A stretch of 64,000 nt of DNA from Algoriphagus locisalis. Lineage in GTDB: Bacteria; Bacteroidota; Bacteroidia; Cytophagales; Cyclobacteriaceae. Below the pieces are notes generated by a model. It saw nothing but the letters and a program-made list of their open reading frames with translations, had not been told where the DNA came from and ran no database searches. Shown in pieces: positions 33,002 through 41,243 of this stretch. The DNA lies in contig NZ_FPBF01000010.1 of NCBI RefSeq assembly GCF_900116615.1, forward strand, positions 58,762 through 122,761. Reading direction: 5' to 3'. Each line of letters begins with the position of its first letter. The stretch's first letter is position 1. The translations under genes were made by a program, and so were the position numbers.

Positions 33002-34405
33002 ATGAAAAAACATCTATTCACATGCTTCCTGGCATCGCTATGTCTATACGGAAGCACACTCCCAGCACAAGTTGCTGATTCACCCGGGGCGGATTTACCT
33101 CATAGGTCTAGCCCCATAGTCCCGCATGAATTGCGGGACACCCATCGGGGCGGGGGCACCCGCTCCGATACTTTGTCCATCGGCGACCGGATTCCTGCTG
33201 GGATTGAGTTCTCAGAGGTATTGCAGTTTGATTCGGATAAGCTACGGCTGGATGATTATCGGGGCAGGTATGTGATCCTGGAATTCTGGGCACCCACCTG
33301 TACGGCAAGTATCGCATCGCTACCAGAGATGGATAAAATCCAAAAGAAGTATGGGGATCAGCTGGCGGTTCTTCCGATTACGGTTTTTCCGGAAGACAGA
33401 ATTCAGGAGACCATTTCTGGGATTGAACGTCTGGATGCCATGGAACTGCCCTTGGTGGTGGATGCCTGGAAGTTGAGTGCCTATTTTCCCCATTCGGTGA
33501 TTCCACATGTAGTGGTGCTGGATCCTAAAGGAGAGGTGGTTGCCATCACGGGGATAGAGGATATCACCACTGCCAATCTGGATGTACTCCTGAGTACCGG
33601 TGAATCCTCCTTTAGAACCAAGAAAGATACCCGTGTTCGGCTTCCGAAAGGGGAGCGGCTGATCTCAGGTGCTGCTGAGGTAGGCAATAAGAACATCTGG
33701 TACCAGTCTGCGATGACAGGATACATTCCTGAACTCAGTGGAGGAGTCTACCAAAAGTTTGAGGGGATGTCCCACATCAGGATTACGAATAAACCCTTGT
33801 ATAACCCTTATCAACTGGCTTATTCAGGAAGGAGTATGGTGGATTATTATGGGAGGAATCGCTTTGAAGCCATAGGTTTTGACGAAGAAGAACTTACTTC
33901 TGATAAAGTTGGCAATGACTATCTGGAATGGATGGCTGAAGGCAACCATGTGTTTGGCTATGAGCTGATTGCCCCTGCCCATACGAACCCCTATGAATTG
34001 ATGAAATCTGATCTGAAACGCTTCTTTCCACATATAGAAGCCAGTGTAGAGAAAAAGAAGCGAATGGTGTATGCGCTGGTGCAGCAGGAGGGAAGAAACT
34101 ATCCACCTTCTACTTCAGCGGAGAGCTCATACAGCATCGATGGAGGCCTGGAGATGACCAACCTGATTATTCAGGGGTTGGTTCATCATCTCAATGTGGT
34201 CTTTATGCGGAACAGTCCTTATCCGGTAATCAATATGACTGGTTTGGATTATCCCATAGACCTGAGTCTGCAGGCAAATCTGAGTGATGTGGAAAGCATG
34301 AGGGGAGCATTGAAGGAAAAAGGCCTAGACTTGATTTTGCGAGAGGAAGAAATCAATGTGCTGGTGTTGAGGAAAATTGGCGAACCTAAACTACTTGCCT
34401 TATGA
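33002..34405 (+). CDS. Exported TlpA-like thioredoxin-fold protein with DUF3738 domain
   Basis: This 467-residue protein has a signal peptide (1-22, ending TLPAQ), a TlpA/AhpC-like thioredoxin fold at about 60-200 (LRLDDYRGRYVILEFWAPTC, then VIPHVVVLDPKGEVVAITG) and a DUF3738-type C-terminal domain (YALVQQEGRNYPP, YPVINMTGLDYPIDLSL, ALKEKGLDLILREEEINVLV). The active-site motif reads W-A-P-T-C-T-A-S, so the second Cys of CxxC is missing and a normal disulfide exchange is unlikely. The stop overlaps the SusC start (ATGA). Residues about 36-53 are encoded by a palindromic repeat inserted in frame between signal peptide and fold. It probably acts in the periplasm with the SusC/D pair. Confidence 0.82.
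   Translation: MKKHLFTCFLASLCLYGSTLPAQVADSPGADLPHRSSPIVPHELRDTHRGGGTRSDTLSIGDRIPAGIEFSEVLQFDSDKLRLDDYRGRYVILEFWAPTCTASIASLPEMDKIQKKYGDQLAVLPITVFPEDRIQETISGIERLDAMELPLVVDAWKLSAYFPHSVIPHVVVLDPKGEVVAITGIEDITTANLDVLLSTGESSFRTKKDTRVRLPKGERLISGAAEVGNKNIWYQSAMTGYIPELSGGVYQKFEGMSHIRITNKPLYNPYQLAYSGRSMVDYYGRNRFEAIGFDEEELTSDKVGNDYLEWMAEGNHVFGYELIAPAHTNPYELMKSDLKRFFPHIEASVEKKKRMVYALVQQEGRNYPPSTSAESSYSIDGGLEMTNLIIQGLVHHLNVVFMRNSPYPVINMTGLDYPIDLSLQANLSDVESMRGALKEKGLDLILREEEINVLVLRKIGEPKLLAL
33111..33151. repeat. Palindromic repeat inside TlpA-like coding sequence
   Basis: GTCCCGCA (33119-33126) and TGCGGGAC (33132-33139) form a perfect stem, extended by outer arms GCCCC/GGGGC. The same GTCCCGCA-n-TGCGGG sequence occurs in the intergenic repeat at about 11280-11300, so an intergenic repeat has entered this gene, in frame, right after the signal peptide. 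Confidence 0.65.
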
Positions 34406-37400
34406 GAACTCTTCGATATCTATTGATTGGTCTGATGGTCTTTGTTTTTCAGACCTTGCAGGCGCAGGAGTTCTTACAGGGAACGGTATTGGAAAAGGAC
34501 AGTGGCATTCCCATGGCCGGCGCATTGGTTTTGATTACTCCGGATGTAGGCTCCACTGTGGCCGATGAAGAGGGGGAATTCAGGATGGAGCTAGAGGCTG
34601 GATCCTATGAGCTCAGGATTAGTTTTATGGGGTATAAAACCCTGACCAGCAAGGTAACTGTGCCGGTGGGAGAAGAGCTTCTGCTGGAGTTGGAACCCAT
34701 GGAGATGGGATTGGATGAAGTGGAAGTGGTATCCACAGGATATCAGGAAATCCCAAAAGACCGTGCTTCTGGATCCTTTGTGACGTTGGATGAGGAGCTG
34801 ATCGACCGAAGGGTCAGTACAAACCTGGTGGACAGGCTGGAAGATGTGACCTCCGGACTGATCTTCAACAGGGCAGGGGACCAGACCCGAGACCCCATCT
34901 CCATCCGTGGAAGAAGTACACTGGGGGTGTTCTCCCAGCCTTTGATTGTCATTGATAATTTCCCCTATGATGGAAGCCTGGATGATATTAACCCCAACGA
35001 TGTGGAGAGCATCACCGTATTACGGGATGCTGCTGCCGCTTCTATCTGGGGAGCCCGGGCAGGGAATGGGGTGATTGTGATCACCACCAAGTTAGGTAAG
35101 CGGAATCAGGAGATGAAGGTGAGCCTGACTGCCAATTCCAACTGGATCCAGAAGCCCGATCCCTTCCTTTCCCCGGTCATGGGAATCAATGAATTTATAA
35201 CGATAGAAGAACAGCTTTTTGAGTCAGGGTATTACAACAGTACCTTTTCCAATCCTACACGTCCTGCGGTCACCCCGGTAGTGGAGACACTCTATCAGGA
35301 GAGGGAAGGGCTGATCACTGCTGAGGAAGCTGACCGACGAATTGCCGCTTATCGGAGTTATGACCTTCGGGAGGATATTCAGCAGTACCTCTACCGTCCT
35401 CAGCTGAACCAGCAATATAATATTGGCTTGTCTGGTGGATCTGCATCCCACAGCTACATGATATCCTTGGGCTATGATGACCAGCGACTCTCTGAGGTAG
35501 GCAATTCCAACAACAGGTTTACTTTGAATGTGAAAAATGATTTCCGTTTGGTTAACGATAAGCTGGGCGTACAGGTAGGTTTTTATGGGGCCAAAAGCAG
35601 GGAAGTGGATCAGAATGCAGGTCCGGGTGATCTGAGTTTTACCTCGGCCCAGACCATGTATCCCTATGCCCGGCTGGCAGATGAAAATGGCAATCCACTG
35701 GCTGTAACCAATAGATTTATCAACAGTTTTAAGCAGGAGGCAGAAGCAGCGGGCCTGCTTGACTGGGATTACGTTCCCCTGGATGAAATAGGGCTCAGTC
35801 CTACCAAGGATTACCTGGATGACTGGAGATTGAATCTGGGAATGGATTATGCCTTGCTCAAAGGGCTGAAGGCCAAGATACTCTATCAGTACTGGCAGAT
35901 GAACTCTCGTAGCGAAACTCTGTATGACCAGGATAGCTATTACGCCAGGGAGGAGATCAACCTATTCAGCGAATTCGATGAGAATGGAAACCTGATCCGG
36001 AATATTCCCTACGGCGGGATTTTACAGCACTCCAGCAGGTTATCCAACAGCCATTCAGCAAGGGCAATGGTGGAATATGCAGGTGATTGGGGTAATAAAT
36101 GGGAATTTAACTCACTGGCTGGGGCAGAATTGAAAATGCTGGATTTTGAAACATCCAGTCAAAGACTGTACGGGTACAATGCTGAAACGGGCAGTACCCA
36201 GAAAGTGGATTACCTATCTGTTTTTCCCCAGTATAATTTTCCATTGATCATGTCTCCGGTTACCCATGCGGATGGTGTAGGGGCTGGGGCAGACCGCTTT
36301 TATTCCCTGTTTGCGAATGCCTCGCTTAGCTATTCAAATCGCTATCTACTCACCCTGAGCGCCAGGAAGGATGCTTCCAATCTATTTGGGGTAGAAGCAA
36401 ACCAACGGGCAGTACCGCTTTGGTCGGCCGGCCTGGGCTGGACGCTCAGTGAGGAAGACTTTTACCACTGGGAGGGCATGCCCTATCTAAAACTCAGGGT
36501 TTCCTATGGTTTTAACGGCAATGTGGACCGAAGCCTTTCTGCCTTTACCACTGCAAGAATAGCGACCAGAAATACATTGACCAATTTGCCTTATGCGCAG
36601 ATTGTTAATCCCCCTAACCGAAACCTTCGATGGGAACGGATCAAGATCACCAATGTAGGGCTGGATATGGAAAGTAAAAACGGCAGGATCTCCGGGACCT
36701 TGGAATTTTACCTGAAAGACGGGCTGGATCTGATCGGACAGTCTCCCTATCCCCCGAGTGCGGGTATATTGACCTTCACCGGTAATAATGCCTCCATGCG
36801 GACAACAGGCTATGACCTGCAGCTGAATACCAGAAACCTGACAGGAGGATTGAAATGGAATACTGCCTTTTTGCTGTCTGGCCTTAAGGAAAGAGTGACT
36901 GATTATGAGATAGAATCCCCGGTAGCAAGTATTCTCGACAGAGGAGCAAGTGGAGGGGGTGGGGGAGTGAATTATCCGGTGGAAGGAAGACCGCTGTTTT
37001 CTTTCTATAGTCTGCCATGGGCAGGTTTAAATCCGGATACTGGAGCTCCTCGTGGGCTGCTGGATGGAGAGCCTTCCGAGGATTACCGTACCCTGGTCAA
37101 TGAAGCAAGCCTGGAAAGTATAGTCTTTCACGGTCCAGCCAGACCCACAACGTTTGGATCCTTGCGGAATACCTTCAGCTATAAAGGGGTTAGCCTTTCT
37201 GCCAATATCAGCTACCGATTTGGGTATTATTTCAGAAGGACTTCTGTACAATACAGCAGTATCCAGATGGGAAGAGGTGGACACTCGGATTATGAGTTGA
37301 GATGGCAGAATCCGGGCGACGAGCTGGTAACCCAGATCCCTTCCCAGCCTGCTTCCATAGATAACCTAAGAGATACCTTCTATCGCAACAGCAGTGTCCT

Positions 37401-37623
37401 AGTTGAGAAAGGCGATCATATACGGCTTCAGGATGTCCGCTTAGGCTATAGCATTCCCAAACAGGGAACCGGGCTTTTCTCCAAAATGGAGCGGGCAGAA
37501 CTCTTTCTTTATGCCAATAATCTGGGGATGATCTGGAAAGCTACCGATACAGACTGGGACCCGGATTTTGGAAGGCAAATTCCCAGAAAAAGTATAGCCT
37601 TTGGTATCCAACTTGATTTTTAA
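34402..37623 (+). CDS. SusC/RagA-type TonB-linked outer-membrane transporter
   Basis: This 1073-residue protein has a signal peptide (1-22, ending TLQAQ), a carboxypeptidase-D-like regulatory domain at about 23-105 (LQGTVLEKDSGIPMAGALVL), a plug domain (DRASGSFVTLDEELIDRR, PISIRGRSTLGVFSQPLIVI, ITVLRDAAAASIWGARAGNG) and a long TonB-dependent barrel ending in Phe (KSIAFGIQLDF). SusC proteins import oligosaccharides or peptides with a SusD lid. It starts within the stop of the TlpA-like gene (ATGA) and is followed 128 bp later by SusD. The TlpA-like neighbour, instead of glycoside hydrolases, hints at a non-sugar substrate; this is inference. Confidence 0.95.
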   Translation: MRTLRYLLIGLMVFVFQTLQAQEFLQGTVLEKDSGIPMAGALVLITPDVGSTVADEEGEFRMELEAGSYELRISFMGYKTLTSKVTVPVGEELLLELEPMEMGLDEVEVVSTGYQEIPKDRASGSFVTLDEELIDRRVSTNLVDRLEDVTSGLIFNRAGDQTRDPISIRGRSTLGVFSQPLIVIDNFPYDGSLDDINPNDVESITVLRDAAAASIWGARAGNGVIVITTKLGKRNQEMKVSLTANSNWIQKPDPFLSPVMGINEFITIEEQLFESGYYNSTFSNPTRPAVTPVVETLYQEREGLITAEEADRRIAAYRSYDLREDIQQYLYRPQLNQQYNIGLSGGSASHSYMISLGYDDQRLSEVGNSNNRFTLNVKNDFRLVNDKLGVQVGFYGAKSREVDQNAGPGDLSFTSAQTMYPYARLADENGNPLAVTNRFINSFKQEAEAAGLLDWDYVPLDEIGLSPTKDYLDDWRLNLGMDYALLKGLKAKILYQYWQMNSRSETLYDQDSYYAREEINLFSEFDENGNLIRNIPYGGILQHSSRLSNSHSARAMVEYAGDWGNKWEFNSLAGAELKMLDFETSSQRLYGYNAETGSTQKVDYLSVFPQYNFPLIMSPVTHADGVGAGADRFYSLFANASLSYSNRYLLTLSARKDASNLFGVEANQRAVPLWSAGLGWTLSEEDFYHWEGMPYLKLRVSYGFNGNVDRSLSAFTTARIATRNTLTNLPYAQIVNPPNRNLRWERIKITNVGLDMESKNGRISGTLEFYLKDGLDLIGQSPYPPSAGILTFTGNNASMRTTGYDLQLNTRNLTGGLKWNTAFLLSGLKERVTDYEIESPVASILDRGASGGGGGVNYPVEGRPLFSFYSLPWAGLNPDTGAPRGLLDGEPSEDYRTLVNEASLESIVFHGPARPTTFGSLRNTFSYKGVSLSANISYRFGYYFRRTSVQYSSIQMGRGGHSDYELRWQNPGDELVTQIPSQPASIDNLRDTFYRNSSVLVEKGDHIRLQDVRLGYSIPKQGTGLFSKMERAELFLYANNLGMIWKATDTDWDPDFGRQIPRKSIAFGIQLDF

Positions 37624-37703
37624 CAACAACTAAAGGTAGCCGGAGACTTTCTTCATAAAGGGGAGGAGTGATTACCTCCAAAATCTAAAATTCCGGCTTA
37701 GCT

Positions 37704-37723
37704 GTGGAGCCAACTGGCTCCAC
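37704..37723 (+). promoter_or_regulatory. Hairpin between susC- and susD-like genes
   Basis: GTGGAGCC-AACT-GGCTCCAC is a perfect 8-bp stem with a four-base loop in the 128-bp gap, followed a few bases later by TTTT. It may attenuate or stabilise the transcript and so set the ratio of SusC to SusD. Confidence 0.5.
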
Positions 37724-37751
37724 GGCACCTTTTAACTTAGACTAAAATACT

Positions 37752-39101
37752 ATGAACAGAATAAACATAAAATTAACAATCCTCGGGTTCAGCCTGCTTT
37801 TATGGGGCTGTGAGGGATATCTGGACGAGAAGCCCAACCAGAATCTGGTAGTGGTGAATACCCTGGCTGATGTGCGGAGTCTTCTTGATAATTCAAGTGT
37901 TTTTAACGAGCAGCCTGTGCTGGGGGTGTTGGCAGCAGATAACTATTACCTGGCTGATGATGGCGTGGCAGATTTATCTGTTTACCAGATAGGTTCTTAT
38001 TTCTGGATGGACGATCCTTTTCAGGGAGACTATGTAGGCGATTGGATTTCTCCCTATGAGCAGGTGTTCTATGCCAATGTGGCACTGGATGCATTGGCTG
38101 ATTTGGGTGAAAATGAAGGGGAGGAATCCGCTAAACTCAGGGGCGAGGCCTTGTTTCACCGTGCTTATGCCTATTATCAGTTGCTTCAGTACTTTGCCCC
38201 GCCTTACCAGATGGCTGGTGGAAATGATCAGTTGCTGGGGATTGTGCTGAAGGATAGCCCTGATGTCAATGAAGTGGCATTTCGATCCAATCTGGAGGAA
38301 TGTTACCGGAAAGTACTGGATGATCTGAATGAAGCGGTGACTCTTTTACCGGATTTTCAGCTTCCCAAAACCAGACCAAGTAAAGTTTCTGCGCTGGGAA
38401 TGCTGTCCCGTCTGCACTTGACCATATTTGACTATCAGGCGGCTGCAGCTACGGCAAGAGAAGCATTGGAGCTATATCCTGATCGGCTTGATTTTAGGGA
38501 AGCGGATGAGAATGCCCGCTTTCCCTTTGAGCGGATGGGAAAGGAGGTCATGTATTATTCCGCTTTGTTGACTATAGCCTTTAATTATTCCTCCCAAGTA
38601 TATGTGGATACCGTATTGGCGGCATCTTATCAAGAGAATGACCTTCGTCTTCCGGTTTATTTTGACTCAGTAGGTCCAAATAGGCTCTCCTATACAGGAA
38701 GGCTGTCCGGTACCACTGGCATGTTTGGAGGTCTCAGTGTGGGAGAATTGGAGTTGAATCTGGCAGAAGGATTGGCTAGAACTGGGGATGAGGCCGGTTC
38801 CATAGCGGTGTTGGAGGAGTTCTTTTCCAGGAGGATTGCTGGTGATGAAATTCCAGCGGTGGATTTCGAAGGGAAAGAATTGATTCAGTTTATTCTGGAT
38901 GAAAGGAGAAGGGAGTTGATCGGTAGGGGGCTCCGTTGGACTGATCTGAGGAGGATTAATCAGGAAGCTGATTATAAAGTAACCTTGGAAAAATCTTTGA
39001 ATGGACAGTCCTATATCCTAGAGCCTAATTCTTTGAAATATACCTATCCTATACCTGATGATGAGATTATATTATCCGGTATCAGGCAGAATGAAAGGTG
39101 A
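37752..39101 (+). CDS. SusD/RagB-type nutrient-binding lipoprotein
   Basis: This 449-residue protein has a lipoprotein signal (FSLLLWGCEGYLDEKPNQN, with Cys near residue 20) and the SusD-like helical core (GEALFHRAYAYYQLLQYFAP, then ALGMLSRLHLTIFDYQAAAA), ending with the family C-terminal pattern ELIQFILDERRRELIGRGLR ... YPIPDDEI. It would sit on the cell surface as the lid of the SusC transporter encoded upstream. It is a little shorter than most SusD proteins (about 500-600). A bidirectional terminator follows directly. Confidence 0.93.
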   Translation: MNRINIKLTILGFSLLLWGCEGYLDEKPNQNLVVVNTLADVRSLLDNSSVFNEQPVLGVLAADNYYLADDGVADLSVYQIGSYFWMDDPFQGDYVGDWISPYEQVFYANVALDALADLGENEGEESAKLRGEALFHRAYAYYQLLQYFAPPYQMAGGNDQLLGIVLKDSPDVNEVAFRSNLEECYRKVLDDLNEAVTLLPDFQLPKTRPSKVSALGMLSRLHLTIFDYQAAAATAREALELYPDRLDFREADENARFPFERMGKEVMYYSALLTIAFNYSSQVYVDTVLAASYQENDLRLPVYFDSVGPNRLSYTGRLSGTTGMFGGLSVGELELNLAEGLARTGDEAGSIAVLEEFFSRRIAGDEIPAVDFEGKELIQFILDERRRELIGRGLRWTDLRRINQEADYKVTLEKSLNGQSYILEPNSLKYTYPIPDDEIILSGIRQNER

Positions 39102-39104
39102 AAA

Positions 39105-39134
39105 AATTCCCAGGGAAGGATCTCCCTGGGAATT
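39105..39134. terminator. Bidirectional Rho-independent terminator
   Basis: AATTCCCAGGGA, a six-base loop, TCCCTGGGAATT: a perfect 12-bp stem between the convergent SusD-like and DUF6520-like genes. An A-run on the left gives the U-tract for the minus-strand transcript (TTTTTT after the stem). Confidence 0.85.
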
Positions 39135-39143
39135 AACCTTTTA

Positions 39144-39437
39144 TCATAAGGCTACATAAGTGCCTTCTTCCAGATTCTCTATGGTGCCAAATGGATTGTC
39201 ATTGACAAACTCCACTTCACATTCCTGAGAACTTGCATCACATCTATAATCCACAAGGATCTCCTCATCGGTAATCTCACGATAGCCGTTGGTCATCGCA
39301 TAGTCGGGATGAGAATCTGGGGTCCATACTTTGGTTGCAGTTTTTTCAGTCACCATAGGCGGTACATTCATGGCCATGGCCAAGGTTGCTCCGAACACTA
39401 ATCCCAGTGCTGGGAGCATTTTTGATATTGATTTCAT
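39144..39437 (-). CDS. Small exported protein (DUF6520-like)
   Basis: Starting at the ATG at 39437 gives a 97-residue protein with a signal peptide (KSISKMLPALGLVFGATLAM). A short mature part follows, with the end region DYRCDASSQECEVEFVNDNP holding two cysteines. A longer frame from 39614 would add 59 residues without any signal and is rejected. Size, signal and the paired Cys match the DUF6520-type small exported proteins that Bacteroidetes encode near MauE-like and SusC/D genes. A MauE-like gene lies upstream on the same strand. Possibly a secreted peptide or redox substrate; the function is unknown. Confidence 0.75.
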   Translation of the reverse strand: MKSISKMLPALGLVFGATLAMAMNVPPMVTEKTATKVWTPDSHPDYAMTNGYREITDEEILVDYRCDASSQECEVEFVNDNPFGTIENLEEGTYVAL

Positions 39438-39888
39438 AATCTTGTCGTTTTTGGGAGTTGCCTCCCGGTTGAACATAGATTTTACTTGGTTCCGCTGATG
39501 CGGAGCCCCTTCCGAGGACTTCATCCTTCGTGAGGAATCCGCCCAAGGACTCCATATCAGCGGGTGAACCGTCCGGGTTGCCCCGGTTTTGGGAATCGGT
39601 TCGGATCCCTGCACCGCCGAGTGTTGGTTGGCCTTTCTACTCCCAACCCTTAGAAAGGAGCGGTGCTGTATTAGTTATTTGAAATAATTTGATCCTGAAT
39701 TGGAATAAATTGCTTTTGATATTTTTTGCAGCCCAGGCCTTTCCTTTGTGGGCTGTAGGGTGGCGGATTGACCTCCGTCACCCTTAATTTTTTTATGAAT
39801 TTAGATTAATAGGTACTATTCCGAATAAGAGTTTAATTTTGGGTTCTGGAAGCAGTTAATTCCGGACTAATTAAAGCTTAACAACCTG
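39438..39888. other. Structured 450-bp gap between MauE-like and DUF6520-like genes
   Basis: No gene is seen. There are several potential hairpins: GGGTG-CGGA/TCCG-CACCC followed by a T-run on the plus strand (39758-39795), and CAGCCCA/TGGGCTG (about 39730-39756). Read on the minus strand these fall in the leader of the DUF6520-like transcript, so the gap may be a long structured 5' region or hold a second promoter. GC content is higher than in other gaps of this window. Confidence 0.4.
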
Positions 39889-40365
39889 TTAAAAGCCTGA
39901 GGCACTAGCCTTGGGCTTTTTGCTTTGGAACATATAGAGTCCAACTACTGCCAGCCCGATTAGAAATAAATTCAGTATGAAATGTTCAGCCCAACCCAGA
40001 CTGTCAATAATTCCTGCGCAGTTGCAGGGGACCCTGGGGAAAGCTCCTACCCAGATCAGTCCCACATAGGTGGTGAAGACGGTGAGCAGGAGGATACTTG
40101 AGAGGTATCCCCACCATCTGCTGACTGAAAAGAGCAGGAGCCCGGTGATCAGCAACTCAGTGATTGGTACTGCATAAGCTAGCGCTTCGGCTAGTTCCCC
40201 TGGAAAGGTTTGGTTACGGAAGGCATTTCTGCTGGCTTCCCAGCGGAGCAGTTTGTCCAGGCCTGTGTAGATGAATACAGCAATTAAAATCAAGCTGCAC
40301 AGTCGGTTAAAGACTGTGGTTCGGTTATCCCAATTGCGTCGATTTTCTGTAACAAGTGCTTCCAT
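39889..40365 (-). CDS. MauE/DoxX-like redox-associated membrane protein
   Basis: The 158-residue protein has four membrane helices (about 20-38, 58-80, 84-108 and 125-147) with the MauE/DoxX pattern: FIYTGLDKLLRWEASRNAF, then PITELLITGLLLFS and a short Cys-containing loop VPCNCAGIIDSLGWAEHFIL. MauE-type proteins help disulfide or cofactor maturation of periplasmic proteins. The C-x-C pair in the loop is suited to redox exchange. It is followed after about 450 bp by the DUF6520-like gene with two cysteines, which may be its substrate, and lies near the TlpA-like gene; both links are inference. Confidence 0.8.
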   Translation of the reverse strand: MEALVTENRRNWDNRTTVFNRLCSLILIAVFIYTGLDKLLRWEASRNAFRNQTFPGELAEALAYAVPITELLITGLLLFSVSRWWGYLSSILLLTVFTTYVGLIWVGAFPRVPCNCAGIIDSLGWAEHFILNLFLIGLAVVGLYMFQSKKPKASASGF

Positions 40366-40442
40366 TTTTAACCTGTTTATGATGAATCTCTTTGCTTTTT
40401 TGATTCTGTAATAAAATTATGTAATCGGATTTACATACGCCC

Positions 40443-40494
40443 CCGACAAATGTCGGAAATGTGATATGGGGCTGAAATCTCCGACATTTGTCGG
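40443..40494. promoter_or_regulatory. Twin 14-bp palindromes between divergent genes
   Basis: CCGACA-AA-TGTCGG (40443-40456) and CCGACA-TT-TGTCGG (40481-40494) are each perfect palindromes 38 bp apart, and each is the reverse complement of the other. They lie between the start of the MauE-like gene (minus) and the Crp-like regulator (plus). They could be a paired operator for the regulator. The second palindrome plus TTTTTT could also work as a terminator. Confidence 0.5.
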
Positions 40495-40652
40495 TTTTTT
40501 AGGGGGCAAACCCTTATCAACTAGTCTGTTATTTGGTTTGGAATGATTTGATAATTAGATTAATAGTCGGGATTTGGTTAAAATGTGTAGTGGAATTGTC
40601 GCTTACTTTTTTTACCTGCCTGAGTTTGTTGTATTGTTTAAGCGAGTATTTT

Positions 40653-41243
40653 ATGGAAACCAAGTATAGGCAACTGTTGATTGATGATGTAAGTCAACTA
40701 ATGGAATTGAGCGAGGAAGACTTCGAAATTGTCTTTTCGGAATTGGAGCTAAAGCGTAGCAGAAGGGGACAAATACTTAAGAAGGCGGGTCAATCGGATA
40801 AGGTAAGTAGGTATCTATGTGAAGGGTTTATTGGTTCTTACAGATATTATAAGAAGCGTCATGCTTTATCTGTGATTTACCAGCGGACTGACACGGTGTT
40901 TGATGAGCGTTCTTACCGAACCGGCTTTCCAAGTGATACCCTGTTAAAATGCATCTCCGATGTAATTTTTTATGAGTTCAGCCTGCCCTCAGAGCAGGAT
41001 ATCTTGGGTAAGCATCCTAAGTTTTTGGCACTAGCCCATAAGCTCAGTTTGCGTATTAATGAACGGAATGTCGCGGTATTGGAGCTGAGTCGCAAAGGTC
41101 TTAAGAAAGGGTATCATGAATTGATGCACCTTTTTCCCGGAATACTTCCTGAAATCACTTATGAAGAATTAGGGGATTTTTTTGGGGTTTCCCGCCGGAC
41201 GGTGGAGCGGTTTAAACATGATCTTAAAAATTCAAAACCATGA
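40653..41243 (+). CDS. Crp/Fnr-family transcription regulator
   Basis: Starting from the ATG at 40653 gives a 196-residue protein with an N-terminal cyclic-nucleotide-binding-like domain (LMELSEEDFEIVFSELELKR ... YLCEGFIGSYRYYKKRHALS) and a C-terminal helix-turn-helix (EITYEELGDFFGVSRRTVER). The upstream start at 40533 would add a hydrophobic stretch not found in this family and is rejected. The stop overlaps the terpene synthase start (ATGA at 41240-41243), so the regulator is tightly coupled to that enzyme and probably controls it. The cyclic-nucleotide phosphate-binding residues are not obvious, so the ligand is uncertain. The palindromes at 40443-40494 are candidate targets. Confidence 0.8.
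   Translation: METKYRQLLIDDVSQLMELSEEDFEIVFSELELKRSRRGQILKKAGQSDKVSRYLCEGFIGSYRYYKKRHALSVIYQRTDTVFDERSYRTGFPSDTLLKCISDVIFYEFSLPSEQDILGKHPKFLALAHKLSLRINERNVAVLELSRKGLKKGYHELMHLFPGILPEITYEELGDFFGVSRRTVERFKHDLKNSKP

Noticed and set aside
39438..39614. N-terminal extension of the DUF6520-like protein
   Set aside because: The 59 extra residues are Pro/Ser/Arg-rich without structure and would bury the signal peptide inside the protein. The ATG at 39437 places the signal peptide at the start.
40533..40652. Longer start of the Crp-like regulator
   Set aside because: It would add a 40-residue hydrophobic stretch not found in this family. The ATG at 40653 gives the normal length, and the longer frame begins within the palindrome/promoter region.
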